From: Crotophaga sulcirostris
Taxonomy: Eukaryota > Chordata > Aves > Cuculiformes > Crotophagidae
DNA: 64,000 nucleotides
NCBI GenBank assembly: GCA_013397455.1
Contig: VYZB01000217.1
Span: 248,001 to 312,000 of the forward strand
Reading direction: 5' to 3'
In this document: one piece after another, positions 1 through 12,487 of the stretch
Numbering within the stretch: position 1 is the first letter of the stretch
Layout of the letters: every line of letters starts with the position of its first letter
Position numbers and translations under genes: made by a program
Notes under the pieces: model-generated
Database searches by the model: none
Told to the model about the DNA's origin: nothing
What the model saw: only the letters and a program-made list of their open reading frames with translations

Positions 1-655
1 ATTATTGAGTAGAGAACTCTAATGATGTTTATTCCACTCATCAGCAGATGATATATAATGAAGTACTAATGAATCAATTTATTTATTAATGCAAGATGAA
101 TTGAAATTGTTAGTTACCCCTTTGTCTCTATTGAACCCCCACCCAGAGGTGAAGTATGACAGCCTGTGAGAGAATTTAAATAATTCAATCCCTATGTAAT
201 TTTCATTATTTCCTCTGTTCTGGCTGCAATAGTGGCCCATATTAGTAAATGTCTTTTCTGGTATATTGTGCTAGGCAAATACCCCCTTTCATACCAGATT
301 TGTCAGGGTGAAAAAAGAAGTTACATTGATTTCCAGTGTTCTTAGTTTCTATAGATAGACAGGGAAATGGCAACTGCTTCTGTCTTCATCTGCTCGTATG
401 ATGCTCTTCCTCTGCTTGGTTCTTGCCCAAAGAATAAGTAAAGCCTTGCTTGTTTCTGTTGTAGCAATTACAGGGTGGTTTGATTATCCTAGGTACCAAA
501 GGTTCAGGGTAGAAACAGGAACTCACCCTTCAGTTCTCTGACATGAGGTGTTATCATGTAGGGTCATGTGCAATTTTCTTCCAGATAGGTATGTTGGTGA
601 ATTACTAAACCTTCCGCTGTTCCTCATTAAGTATTGTGCAGTCTGACAGTGCTGA
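1..655. other. Intergenic/intronic sequence, no gene seen
   Basis: AT-rich, CpG-poor sequence with no repeat, RNA gene or coding signal that I recognise. It ends at the 3' tail of the first CR1 copy. Confidence 0.6.
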
Positions 656-818
656 TATAGAATTATAGAATCATAGAATGTCAGGTTGGAAGGAACCTCA
701 AGGATTATCTGGTCCAACGTTAGGTGATACGTAATTTAAATGAGATGGTCTATCTTGAGACTTAAAAGTGTCCAGTGTAGAGGAATCTACCACTTCTTTG
801 GGGAGATTATTCCAACAT

Positions 819-1277
819 TTAACTGTTGGTGAAAAATTTTCTTCTGGAATCCAAATAGGATCTCCCCAGGAGCAACTCATACCCATTACCCCTTATGTTT
901 TCCATATGACTCCTCATATAAAGAGTGTCTTCATCCTCTTGGTAGACACCATTTAGGTACTGGTACATGGTAATAAAATCTCCCTTAAGTCTACCCCTTT
1001 CAAGGCTGAGCAAATCCAGTGCTCTCAGCCTTACTTTGAATGGTAGATTTCCTAGTCCTCTGATGATTTTACTGGCCCTTCTCTGGATCCTCTCCAGTCT
1101 GCCTGCATTTTTTTTGTATAGCAGGGACCAAAACTGAACACCGTACTTCAAGTGCAGCTTGACAAGTGCTGAGTAGATTAGGATAATGACCTCTTTATCT
1201 CTGCTGGTGATACCCTTCTTTATGTACCTCAGCATCCTTTCGGCATTGTTTGCTGCTGCAGCACACTCTTCACTCAA
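819..1277 (-). pseudogene. CR1 ORF2 C-terminal fragment
   Basis: This 152-codon open stretch covers the region after the RT palm. It contains the CR1-typical signatures ALVKLHLKYGVQFW and ERIQRRASKIIRGL. In the family this region follows the catalytic domain and leads into the 3' UTR. Its frame differs from the RT block at 1433-1789, so it cannot be translated as one protein with it. It is a dead retrotransposon remnant, not a host gene. Confidence 0.85.
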
Positions 1278-1432
1278 TTGAGTCTGTTGTTCACCAAGAC
1301 CCCTAGGTCCTTCTCCACTGAGCTGCTCTCCAAGCAGGCAGAACCCAGTCTGAGCTGCAGTCCGGGGTTATGTATTCCCAGGTGCAAGACCTTACACTTA
1401 TCTTCATTGAACTTCATAAGTTTCCTGCTAGC

Positions 1433-1789
1433 CTACTCTTCTAGCCTGTCCAGGTCCTCCTGGAGGGTGGGTCTTCCCTCTGGAATGTCAACCTCCCCGC
1501 TCCACTCAGTGTCATCTGCAAACTTCATAAGGGTGCTCTTGATCCCAACATCCAGACTAATTATGAAGATATTAAACAGTGTTGGGCCCAACATTGATCC
1601 ATGGGGGACCACTCTTGTGTCTGTTTGCCAGTTTGAGAAAGAATTATTTACCACCACCATCTGGGTATGAGCTGTCATCCAGTTCCTCACCCACCACACA
1701 GACCACTTGTAGCATGCCAGTTTCTCTAGGAGGAGGCTGTGAGGAACTGTGTCAAAAGGCTTGGAGAAGTCCAGGTGGACAATGTCCAC
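1433..1789 (-). pseudogene. CR1 reverse transcriptase palm fragment
   Basis: The translation carries RT motif A as LDFSKPFDTV (normally KAFD, first catalytic Asp kept), motif B as PHGSMLGPTLFNIF (normally PQGS) and motif C as KFADD with both catalytic Asp residues. The RT copies CR1 RNA at the target site during target-primed reverse transcription. The catalytic residues survive, but the block is separated by frameshifts from the fingers upstream (1879-2148) and the C-terminus downstream (819-1277), so no functional enzyme is expected. Confidence 0.88.
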
Positions 1790-1878
1790 TGCTTACTCCG
1801 CATCAACTGATTGGGTCACTTTGTCATAGAAGTGATCATGTTCCAGTTGACTCGTGACCGTCACTACGAGTATTCACT

Positions 1879-2148
1879 CTATAACCTTCCCAGGCACTGA
1901 AGTGAGGCTAATGGGTCTATAATTGGCCAGATCCTCCTTGGAGCCTTCTTGTGGATGGGGCTGACATAAGACTTCTTCCAGTCTTCAGGAACTCCTGTGG
2001 ATCTCGACAATTTCTCAAAGATCATGGAGAGTGGCCTTGCAACAACATCAGCCAACTCTCTCAACACCCTTAGGTGGATGGCATCTGAGACTATTGATTT
2101 GTACAGGTCAAGCTCCCATAACAGTTCACCCACCAACTCTTCATTCAC
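1879..2148 (-). pseudogene. CR1 reverse transcriptase N-terminal (fingers) fragment
   Basis: The translation contains RELADVVARPLSMIFEK and GVPEDWKKSYVSPIHKK, which are the CR1 ORF2 segments that precede RT motif A. The block is in a third frame relative to the two downstream blocks. The family's NYRPVSLTSVPGK motif is badly eroded here, which indicates an old copy. Confidence 0.82.
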
Positions 2149-2265
2149 TCATGGTAGATCTGTGTCTGGATGTTTGTTCCCATGACCTGGGGCCCAACAA
2201 CACTGGTAAAAACAGAAATGTAAAGACAGTGAAAATATCTTGGCCACCTCCTCAACCTGCATAAA

Positions 2266-3775
2266 CACATCTGAATCTTTTTGGCTGTGGTTAGATCAGA
2301 ATCAAGTGTTTTTGACATACAACACTGCTGAATAAGCATGCAAGTTTCCTCTTGAATTCAGTAGGTCCTTATTTTTTGTAGCAATCATATATGCGGAAAT
2401 GACATTTGTTTCAGTTTTAGGCTACTTTCAGAAGAATAATCCACAGCTTTTGGCTTCTTGTGTAGTATAACGTCCCAATGAGTATTTTGTTACTTCTCTG
2501 TGTTGTTTCCTGGCTTTCATTTCTTATTCTCTCTGCATCTCCTTGTACTGTAAATAGGAGAAAATGCCTTGCCATTTAATAAAAATATGAACAATTTTGA
2601 CTGGAGGGAATTTTTGAGACATTTGAAGCTAGATGGTAATGTCCACTTTACAGAGCATCTCTGTGCTCTCTATTTTCAGAAGAATGAAATACCTAATGTG
2701 TTATGGTGAACAAAACATTCTGTGTTGATAAGTCCAATTTCGAGGAAAAAACCCACCCATATGGGTCTTTAGTATATCAAGAATCAGAAGAATGCCAAGA
2801 ATGATAAAGGCACTATGTCACAGAGGTCGGTGTCTTCTTAACCCAGCACTGTAGATGTAACTTAGAAGAATGCTGGATGTCAAGCAAGAAGAAATGTTAC
2901 ATTGATACGAGTGCTTATTATGTTCACTGCATTTTTTTTATTTGGTCTACAGAAGTAATCTGTGGCTAAGGCTCGGCTAAGTGTTAACACACTGTTGAGA
3001 GAAACATACAAAATATGTTCTCAAATTGAACCGCCAAATTTGGTTGATTTTGCTATTATGGGACTAAAGAGCTAGAGAAACTTTGGTCGTGAGAACTTTC
3101 AAATTACTCTGTGAGATAGTAGTGGTGGTAGAAATGCTAGCCTGCCTCTCAGATAAAATGCTCTCAAAGTTAATCAGGCTACTGGTACGTCTTAGGACAG
3201 AGTAACATCCCTCAGTGTAAAACCATTTACCAAACAACATCCTTATATCTGCAAATCACAGGAACTATGTCTACGTAGACATGCCAAACAGCCTTTCAGT
3301 TTACAAGCTAGGTTTGTTTTCATCCATTCAGTGATATTTTGTAACTTCAGACCACTTATATCAGTTTATTTTCCAGTGCCTATTCATATTTTGGTGTTCC
3401 TAGGCAGTGATTTGCTTAGTCAACTTTTCTAATATTTTTGAGCAATTAGTTCTCAAGACTTTTTAGACTGTGCTGATGTGAAATGCCTCCAAGACTTTCC
3501 TTCCTTTTTATAATATGTCCAATTGTCTGCTCGAACTTTTTTCTAGGTGGAATTTCTTTGCATTCTCTGAGATCATGATGCATGTATTTTGGAAAAAGTG
3601 TTTTGTTTCCTGAAGGCACAGTGGGAAACTCTGGACAATGGTTTTCCTTTCTTTGGTTAGGTTTTCATGGCATACACTAGAAATGAATCATGAACTGCTG
3701 CTCAAAGTGATAAACTGTCTGCCCATGGAGAGAAGGCTTTGTAAACCGATAACTTTACTATTTTTTTTATCCTCA
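2266..3775. other. Spacer between two inverted CR1 copies, no gene seen
   Basis: About 1.5 kb of AT-rich unique-looking sequence between the 5' truncation points of a minus-strand and a plus-strand CR1. No coding, RNA or repeat signal was recognised. Confidence 0.55.
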
Positions 3776-3780
3776 GGACA

Positions 3781-4017
3781 GTGGGGAGAGTGTGCAGCAA
3801 ACTCACTACCCTGGACTTCAAGAGAGCCAACTTTGGCCTCTTCAGGGATCTGTCTGGTAGGGTACCATGGGATAGAGTCCTGGAGGTCAGGGGTGTCCAA
3901 GAAAGCTGGTTAATATTCAAGGATCACCTTCTCCGAGGTCAGGAGCAATGGGTTCCAATAAAGAAGTCAGGTAAAAAAGCCTGCATGGTTGAACAAGGAA
4001 CTCCTGAACAAACTTAA
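3781..4017 (+). pseudogene. CR1 ORF2 linker fragment upstream of RT
   Basis: The frame reads VCSKLTTLDFKRANFGLF and later VQESWLIFKDHLLRGQEQ, a conserved CR1 ORF2 stretch between the endonuclease and the RT. It ends at a stop about 600 bases before the next long open block. The DNA between (about 4020-4630) still matches CR1 in short pieces such as [11 protein letters not shown] and the ELVDEVAKALSIVIEK region, but in shifting frames. Confidence 0.82.
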
Positions 4018-4633
4018 ATCACAAAGAAAGCCTACAGACAGTGGAAGCAAGGGCAGGTGGTCTGAGAGGAATATAGAGAAATTGCCCAAGCAGCCAGGGA
4101 TCAGGTTAGGAAAGCTAAAACCCTGATAGTATTAAATTTGACCGAGGACATCAAAGGACAACAAGAAAAGCTTCTGTAGGTATGTCAGTGATAAAACAAA
4201 AGTAGAGAGAATGTGGCTCCTCTCTGGAAGGAAATAGGAGACCTGATTCCCCAGGATATGGAGAAGGCTGATGTACTCAATGACTTTTTTGCCTCACCCT
4301 TTGCTGGCAAGGTTTCAAACCGCACAGCGTAAGACACAGAAGGCAAAGGCAGGGACTGGAAGATCGAAGAACCACCTACTGTAGGAGAGGAACAGGTATG
4401 AAACCGTCTAAGGAACCTGCAGTTGCACAAGTCTAAGGGGCCTGTTGAGATGCATTCGCAGGTCCTGAGCGAACTAGTGGATGAAGTTGCTAAGGCGCTG
4501 TCCATCGTAATTGAAAAGTTGTGGCAGTCTGGTGAAGTTCCCACTGACTGGAAGAGGGGAAACATAACTCCCATTTTTTAAAAAGGAAAAAAATGAAGAT
4601 TGAGGGAACTATAGGACAGTCAGCCTCACCTCT

Positions 4634-5166
4634 GTGCCAGACAAGATCGTGGAGAAGATCCTCCTGGAAACTCTGCTGAGGCATATGAAGAACAAGGAGG
4701 TGACTGGTGACAGCCAATATGGCTTCACTGAAGGCAAATGGTACCTGACAAAATTGGTGGCCTTCTATGATGGACTTACAGCATTGGTGGATAAGGGAAG
4801 AGTAACCAACATAATCTACCTGGACTTGTGCAAAGCATTCAACACCGTCCCAGATGACATTCTAGTCTCTAAATTGGAGATACATGGATTTGAAGGATGG
4901 ACCAATCAGTGGATAAGGAATCGGTTGGATGATCACACTCAAAGAGTACTCTCATTAATGGTTCAATATCAAAGTGAAGATTGATGACGACTGGCATTCC
5001 TCAGAGGTCGGTATTGGGACTGATGTTATTTAACATCTTTGTTGGAGACCTGAACAGTGGAACTGAAGGCATCCTCAGCAAGTTTGCCAATAACACCAAA
5101 CTGTGTGGTGCAGCTAACATGCTGGAGGGAAGGGATGCCATCCAGAGGGACCTAGACAGGCTTTAG
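4634..5166 (+). pseudogene. CR1 reverse transcriptase core with mutated active site
   Basis: There are two open blocks in different frames, 4634-4984 and 4981-5166. The first carries [11 protein letters not shown], which is motif A with its catalytic Asp. The second has motif B as PQRSVLGLMLFNIF (normally PQGS) and motif C as KFANNTKLCG, where the expected FADD has become FANN. Both motif C aspartates are therefore Asn codons. With the frameshift between motifs A and B, this RT is inactive by at least two independent lesions. Confidence 0.88.
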
Positions 5167-5178
5167 AGGTGGGCTTGT

Positions 5179-5727
5179 GTGAACCTCATGAACTTCAACA
5201 AGGCCAATTACAAGGTCCTCCACCTGGATAAGGACAATTCCAAGCACAAATACAGGCTGGGTGAGGAATGGATTGAGAGTAGACCGGTCAAGAAGGACTT
5301 GGGGGTGATGGTAGATGAGAAGCTTAACGTGAACTGGCAATGTGGGCTTGTAGCCCAGAAAGCCAACTGTGTCCCGGGCTGCATCTAAACAAGTGTGACC
5401 AGCAGGTCAAGGAAAGAGATTCTCCCTTTTTGCTCTGCTGCCGTGAGTCCTCACCTGGAGTACTTCATTCACTTGTGGAGTACTCAGGACAGGAAGGACA
5501 TGGACCTGTCAGAGCAAGAAGGATATGGAACTGTTGGAATGGGTCCAGAGGAGGGCCACAAAGATGAACAGTGGGATGATGCACCTCCTATAGGAGGACA
5601 GGCTGAGAGAGTTGGAGTTGTTCAGCCTAGAGGAGAGAAGGCTCCAGGGAAACGTTACAGCAGCCTTCCCATATTTCAAGGGGGTCTACAGGAAAGCTGG
5701 GGCAGTGTTCTTTATCAGGGTGTGTAG
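5179..5727 (+). pseudogene. CR1 ORF2 C-terminal fragment
   Basis: This block stays in the frame of 4981-5166 but is cut by TAG at 5164-5166 and TAA at 5386-5388. It includes EWIESRPVKKDLGVMVDEKL and, after the second stop, SPHLEYFIHLW, the counterpart of the CR1 RPHLEYC motif. It is a decayed retrotransposon C-terminus with no host function implied. Confidence 0.82.
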
Positions 5728-5990
5728 GGATAGGACGAGGTGTAATGGTTTTAAGATAGAAGATTGTGGATTTAGATTAGATATTTGAAAAATTTTTTTA
5801 CTGTGAGCATGGTGAGGCACTGGCATAGGTTGCCCTGAGAAGTTGTGGATGCCCCATCCCTAGGTTGGATGAGGCTTTGAGCAACCTGGTCTAGTGGAAA
5901 GAATCTGTACTCATGGCAGGAGGTTTGGAACTAGGCAATCTTTAAGGTTCCTTCAACCTAAAACATTCTGTGGTACTATGATTCTATGAT

Positions 5991-8900
5991 ACCACAGTGG
6001 CATGTTCTTCCATGTTTGTCTGTTTCAAACAGCAACGTTCTTTTTGGTGACGGGTTTCCTGGGCACTCCTGTCAGTGACAAGTGTGATTTATGTAGTGTC
6101 CCCTTCTCCCTGTCTCACTTGTGCCGGTACATTTCCTTACAGAATGTTGTACTTAACTGGACAAATGACCACCCAAACAACACTTCTCAGGGTTGTCTGA
6201 AACTGTATTTTCTTCCCGTATACCAGACTGTGCAAACATTTTGTTGAGGCAGCTGAGGGGTCACTGGAGAGGGAATGGTGGCTAGAAACAACAACTGAGC
6301 AGTGGGCAGGGAACGTGGACTGACAAATGACACCTTAAGCAAGTGCCTGGCTTAAACCAGAGAAGGTGGAGTGTAGACAAAGTGTACTTCTAGGAATAAA
6401 TTTTACCAGTTCTTTTAAATAATGGATTGTTTTAATGTTATTCAGGAAAAAAAAATTGTTAGAGAACAGAGCTGTAAATATCCTCAGGCAATTTCATATG
6501 GAGAAGGGAAACAAAAGCAAAATGAGAAGTCATTGGCAATATGAACCTCTACTGATTAAATTTGATCTTATGAGCTCTGCTGGGAAACACACAAACACTA
6601 CAGAGCAAACTTGCTTGAGAGTAAGTTGTAGTGTTGAATAAAGATTACAACACCACAAATGATCTTATTAAGAGAATGTAAAAAAGCACTTCCAAAGAAC
6701 AAAAATAGCACACTGTACTGTCTTTACTCCCATTACCGAACCAGCAAAAAATTTAGGACCCAACTGCTCAGTCTTCTTTTTTTAGTAAATATTAATGGCT
6801 CATGTCACTGGGTAGGATTGTAGTTTACAGGGACTTTTTTGATATGTACGTGTTAAAGACCTTTTACCTCACAGCTCAAGGAGAGTTGTTTCCACATAAT
6901 CACTCTTCCTCTAAATGTACTACTGATATTGTACTACCCATAATTAAGAAAAGAAATTCATTCCAAGGAATGACTATTTCGTGTAGGTTCATCATTTACT
7001 GTGGAACAGTACCTTTCTAGATCCTAAACTGCACTAACCATTTGTTTCGGGTCTGAGGAATAAAACGCTCTTAAAATGACTGCGGTACTCATCAGGCATC
7101 AGTTCCATGCTCTTCAATTGCTTCTTTTCTCTCTGAGAAAATTACATGATCAGTTTGCCCACAAAAGGCCATTTATACTGCTGGGAGTAATGCATGTGGA
7201 CAATAAGAGCACTTTGATTTTATTGAGCATTTTAAGTATACTAACAACTGATATAAATGTGAGTACAACTTCCGGTATTTCCACAGTTCTTCATGGAGAA
7301 ATATCCACAAAAAAGTCTGGAATATTTATTTCCTGGTTCCACCTTTGGTTTCTTCTGGGATAATCAGGAAGTTAGTTAGTTAGCCTTAATCTGTTTGTAA
7401 GTTGAAAAGTTTCAGTGAATTCTCTGAGAAACGTGGCAAAATTTACTTAGTTTGATAACATGCTTTTGAGATTCCCAGTTTACATAGAGCTGTATTACAG
7501 AAGTTAATGTAAAAATCATTGGGAAACACAGGATTTCATTGCCTCACCTAAGCAGACTACAGTTTCTGTATTCTTTGTCTATTGTTTACTGATAGAATTT
7601 CAAAAGGCTTCCCCTTTGAAGGCAGCTGGTGACCTACTGTATTTGATGACCATCACTGCAAGACATCAGGCAAGCACAGTCAGAGACTGTCCTGATCGAA
7701 AGAAGTAACAGTTAATACAAACTGTCAGGGAGAATTTAAACATATGAGTGTTTCTTCAGCTGAATTTCTGGTCTAGACTCTGGTGCATTTCTTCTAAAGA
7801 TAAATAGGTAAACTTTTAATGAATATGGGAATTGTAACACATGGAAAGGTAGAATTGCTATCAATGCAGACACACAGTCCTTTTCTTTTTTTCATGGACT
7901 GAGCGATATCCAGTAGCAAAGGGTCAGAAATTAAACCTACTTCAGCCAGGAAAACTTCCTGAGCCTCTGAAAAAACAAATATGTACAGAAAGCATAAAGT
8001 ATCACAAACATCACTTCTGTAGGCTCTCTTCTTCCATACAATCTTCCACTGACACAAAAAGCCAAATTGAGCTGCTAGATCAGCTGTATCTCAGGATGGT
8101 TTTGATAGTTCCATCCCTATCTGGCATTCCTGACCCACTTTCCCTTTAGTGACCTTGGATCTTCTGAAAACCTCTGTGCTGTCACTAGGCTACTGAAGCC
8201 TTGCAGGTGTTCCATCCCTGAGAGATTACTGGCTCACCATCAACAGAGACTCAGACTCTAAGTCTTCTTATTTTGTCAGTTCCTAAAAGAAAACAAAAAA
8301 TGTTCTGCTTTTCTATACTTAGACTGAAAATACCTGTGATGCATCAATGGACATTACTAGGTGAGAAAACAACTGAAAATACATCTGCATGTGTGCATGA
8401 GTGTTATACTGTAGCTCTTATGCTGGGCTGTCACAATGTACCTTAGGTAAGAACTAAAGAATCTTGGAAGAAAAAGCTCTCTGTGTAACCCAGCATTTAT
8501 GGGTTATATCAGGATTTTTTTAAATTCTCTGGCATCCCAAACTGTACCAGAATTAGAGTAATAAAAACATATTCTGCAGAGGTAGTCCAAAAGAAACATT
8601 TTCATTGCAGCTGGAATTGTCTTGCACTTACTTCAGTTCAACTTAATTGAGTATCCCACTGGCTGCGATTTTATTTTATTTCACTAATCTAAAGAATCTG
8701 CTGCATTCAGAGGAGAGAAGGAAGATGGCTTCTTAAAATTGGATACTGTTGATAAAACGTGGAAAAGTTCTCTTCCTGAAAACAATAACCTACATCTAAT
8801 GGTAAGAAATCACCAGCAAATTCCATTATGTTTGTGGGCTTGACATGTGGTGCTTATTAAATGTAGGAACAAAGCCACTTTATACATGATAATATTCACA

Positions 8901-11900
8901 TTACAAATTCACTGCTTATAATGGTGCTGCAAGTGTGTGTGGAATTTTTCTGAACTTATGAAATATATTTCTGACACCTCAGGTATTGATGTATGCATGC
9001 ACGATATTGTCCCAGTGCAGTAAGGGAGACTTAACTGATGTCTGCAAAATTTGATTTATTACAAGTAAATATGATTGCCTTCATAATCTGATTTTATTAT
9101 GTTCGGGGCTCTCGCAGGTAAACTTTTAGTAGAAGGAAGAAGACCACTTTTATTAAACCAGTCTATTTCTGCAAACCAAGTTCTTTCCCAACAAAAAAAA
9201 AAAAGGAAGGTCAAGAAGGATAAGAATAGAGGATAAATTTTTCATGCCAAACTTTATTCTGTTACATGTATGTTCTAGAATACTGAAAGTTACTTTTCCT
9301 TTCTGTCTCTATCAGACAAGAAGGCAAAGGACCAAGCTGTCCATGTCACTGAACCTCTGTAAGACTGAGCCAAATATTGCTATTAGAACTTCTGTAGTTG
9401 CAACATCACTACCATACTGCCTCAGAAGTCCTTGCTGTAAAGTGTGACACCAGCTCCTAGAGTATTTGTTTTGCACTTTATAATAACAGACTTGTGCAGA
9501 AGATAATATTCCATACATACTTCTATGCAGCATGCTTTTTTTTTTTATTAATATATAAGAGGTGGAAAAATTGCAAAGGATTCTTCCTACCTCGGTGGGA
9601 TATTGACTGTAGGTCAATAATAAAAAGGAAAAATCCACAGTAGTATTCTGTATCTTCTTGTGCTGCTGGGCCAATTAGTACCTGCGTTATAAATAGTTTT
9701 ATTCCCCTCTGCAAGCTGATTTTTTTTATATTGTCCAAAAATTTTCTGTAGAGGTGTAGAACATGTTTTGTTCTTCTTTATGTTTGTGAAAATAGTGAGC
9801 AATTCACTGAAGTCAGTCTAGCTGTAGACACCATGTGAGCAGAACAGAAATCAGGTGACTGAAAGAGTTGTCTAGCCAGTGTTTCAATGAACTAGAGAGC
9901 ATACATCTATCCATCCAGCAGACAGCAATTTACAAGCTGTTACATCAAAGCAATTGTTGTTTGATTCTAGAAGATCAATGATGACACAATAGTTACTGTA
10001 AGATACACTTTCCTGGTAAGATTTTGAAGTCCTGGCTGTGCATATTACTATATAATGCGGTTCGGCTGTGTGGCTTTTAAGACTGCATATGCATTTTTTA
10101 GCTGTAAGAGCTTAGATATCCAAATCTAATACGACCCTTTAACTTGCAAAAAATTTTAGAAGACAGCATGGAAATAGAAATTTCAGAGAGCTGACTTCTT
10201 TATTTTTCTGCTCATGGTTAAAAAAAAAAAAAGGTAATACGGTAAAAACTACAGTTTGGCTTCTTTGAACTGAACTAGGGCTTCGGTCCCACCTGATTAT
10301 TTATCACAAGGTTCCTTTTCAAATCAAAAAATTGGAACAAAATCTTGGCTGAGGCACAACCTGCATCCTCCAAAACCTAGTTAACCAAGGTAATGACACT
10401 TTATGACACTTCTAAAGGAAGCTTCTAAAGGAAATTTAGCACCCTATTTAAATGAAGAATATCTGCATTGTCTTATTAAGATCAGACAAGTATGTAGGGT
10501 TTAGAAATGGAAAAGGAGCTCTGTTTTGCGCTGTTGTTGATGTGGGTAGTAGGACAGTGGATTTGAAAGAGAAACAGCAAAAGAGCACAGAGTAAGGTTT
10601 TATACTGAAGCAGTTTATTTTTTTCCTGTATTTCCATATGTAATTTTTTGCATACTGCTATTCAACAACATCACATAGAAATTCTTTTCTCTCCCCTGTT
10701 TTGATCGCTACTGTATTCATGACCATTTGTTGCCAGCAATAACACACAGACATATTTCCTACTGTTGTATCAGTCTCAGACTTAACTTAATTATTGCTGT
10801 TTACTTTCACTGTCCTTTAGGAGGGAAAGGTGGTATCTATGCCTCCACAGCTAAATCAGGGACAAAGGCCTAATTCTGTTTCATTGTACCCTGACTGCTT
10901 GTGTTGCTTTCCAGGGAGTTATTCTTACACCATAGCACATCCAGAACCACATTCAGAGAATGAAAAGATGTAAAACCCCAGATGTATAAATCTAACGAGT
11001 AAAAATTCCATCATATCCAGCTGAACTGGGACAGCTGAACTCATTCCAGTAGCTCTCAGAAATGGACTAGGAAAAACACCACATTATTAATTTGTGTATA
11101 TGTGTGTGTTTACTTATATGAAATACATATTTAGAACTTGCCAGTGGGAAATAAAAATCAGTAATATATCTTTTTATTTCTTCAATGGTATTAATTTCTT
11201 CAGCAAAGGGTTACAAAAAGTTTAGTTACATTGTAGACATAAGTCTCTGATATGATATAAATATAAAACGTGATGGTGGACAGTGTAATGGAATTTTATT
11301 TTCATCCAGTAGGGATGACTGTATAGAATCCATTAGGGGTTTTGCTTTGCTCTGCCACCTGTGAGTTATGCAGGAATTCCTAACTCATGAAAATGAAGTA
11401 TGCTGTCCTTCTTGCCACCAGAAACCCTATATTTATGAACATACACAAACACAATGCAGAAATATATTAATGTGAATAGTACAAACTCATCTGCAATCTT
11501 CAGGTACATGTGAACCTACACAGTATGTTCATGGATACGTCTTAATGATTACATGGGTTTGAGGACATCATTTCTAGTAAATGAATGAATAATTTTAACA
11601 GAAGATGTGGTAAAAGTTGTGTTTTTACAGGGAACTCAGCCAGCAGGTACTTGTCAATACATGAAGAAAGACAACATTTTCTGTTTTAACACTCAAATAA
11701 AAAAAATAGAATGTCATATAATGCAAATGACACACAGAGTCATAATAACACATTATTATCATTTATATTACTTCATTTCATCACATGTTCACTGATAAAT
11801 TGAAAGTGAAATGACAATATCATCGTGAATCTATCTTTTTTTTTTCCCCTCTATCTCTATATTTTCTTGGTAAATAGATCCTGGCTAACATTTGAACGAA

Positions 11901-12487
11901 TTCATCATTTCCTCATTTGGTAATTTCTTGTGAATTAAAACGCTGTGTGACAGGAAATTTTCTAATACGAAACCCAAACTGTTTGGGTAGAAATAGAAAT
12001 GTTCTCTGCAAGGTGCATGTTCCCTGTCAAACCAGGACTTTTTGTGTGCACTAAATTCACATTAATGAGAAAACCCTATGGGAATTACAATTGAACTCTT
12101 GAGATGAGTTGCTATGCTTATTTTTCTAAGTTTTCTATGAAGTATTGAGCCCATTCAAGACACTTAAGCACAGCAGATACTTGATGGGGTAGTTTTCAGA
12201 ATTCTGTTACAGGATCCAAACACTGCAGTATAGTTTTCTATAAATGTGTCAGTGTCCTACATATACTTTAGCAAGCTCTGTTTTTTTGTCAAAGATTTTA
12301 GTCTCAAGCCTTTCATAGGCTACCATAAACTACAAAAATATCCATCAGCTAAGCAAGATTGCAGTACCAAAAATTTATAGAAGGAATAGTCTTAGCAAAT
12401 TCTTTAACACTTGTAGATGAAAGAAGGAGAGCTATCCTAGCTTTTATTAGTGATTTAGTTCAGTTGTGTAAAGCTGAAGCTCTACGT
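5991..12487. other. Intergenic/intronic sequence, mostly featureless
   Basis: About 6.5 kb of AT-rich sequence with scattered A or T runs. The only candidate element is the splice-bounded open frame at 7794-7966 (-). A small local duplication lies at about 10394-10433, where TGACACT and CTTCTAAAGGAA each occur twice. I recognise no known gene, RNA gene or mobile element. Confidence 0.5.
7794..7966 (-). other. Candidate terminal exon, unrecognised gene
   Basis: On the minus strand an excellent 3' splice site (pyrimidine tract ending TTTGTTTTTTCAG) is followed directly by an open frame of 56 codons ending in TAG at 7794-7796. Entered in phase 1, the translation includes EVFLAEVGLISDPLLLDIAQ and then SMKKRKGLCVCIDS. 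I do not recognise the protein. No partner exon or polyadenylation signal was identified. An open frame of this length occurs often by chance, so the splice signal is the main support. It could equally be intronic noise or a non-coding exon. Confidence 0.18.

Larger units (their letters stand above)
656..2265 (-). mobile_element. CR1 non-LTR retrotransposon, 5'-truncated, minus strand
   Basis: The left edge is the CR1 3' tail in reverse complement (AGAATCATAGAATG, then a GGTTGGAAGGAACCTC block). From there the minus strand runs back through the ORF2 C-terminus, RT palm and RT fingers. About 1.6 kb survives of an element whose full length is about 4.5 kb, so the endonuclease and ORF1 are missing, as in most CR1 copies. 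The right edge near 2265 is approximate; the last 100 bases are strongly diverged. Three coding blocks lie in three different frames, so at least two frameshifts have accumulated. Confidence 0.92.
3776..5990 (+). mobile_element. CR1 non-LTR retrotransposon, 5'-truncated, plus strand
   Basis: This is the longest CR1 copy in the window, about 2.2 kb. It starts in the linker between endonuclease and RT (LDFKRANFGLFRDLSGRVPW) and runs through the complete RT and C-terminal region. It ends with the CR1 3' block AAGGTTCCTTCAACCT followed by the octamer tail ATTCTATGAT. ORF1 and the endonuclease are missing. Many stops and frame changes make it inactive. Confidence 0.93.
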
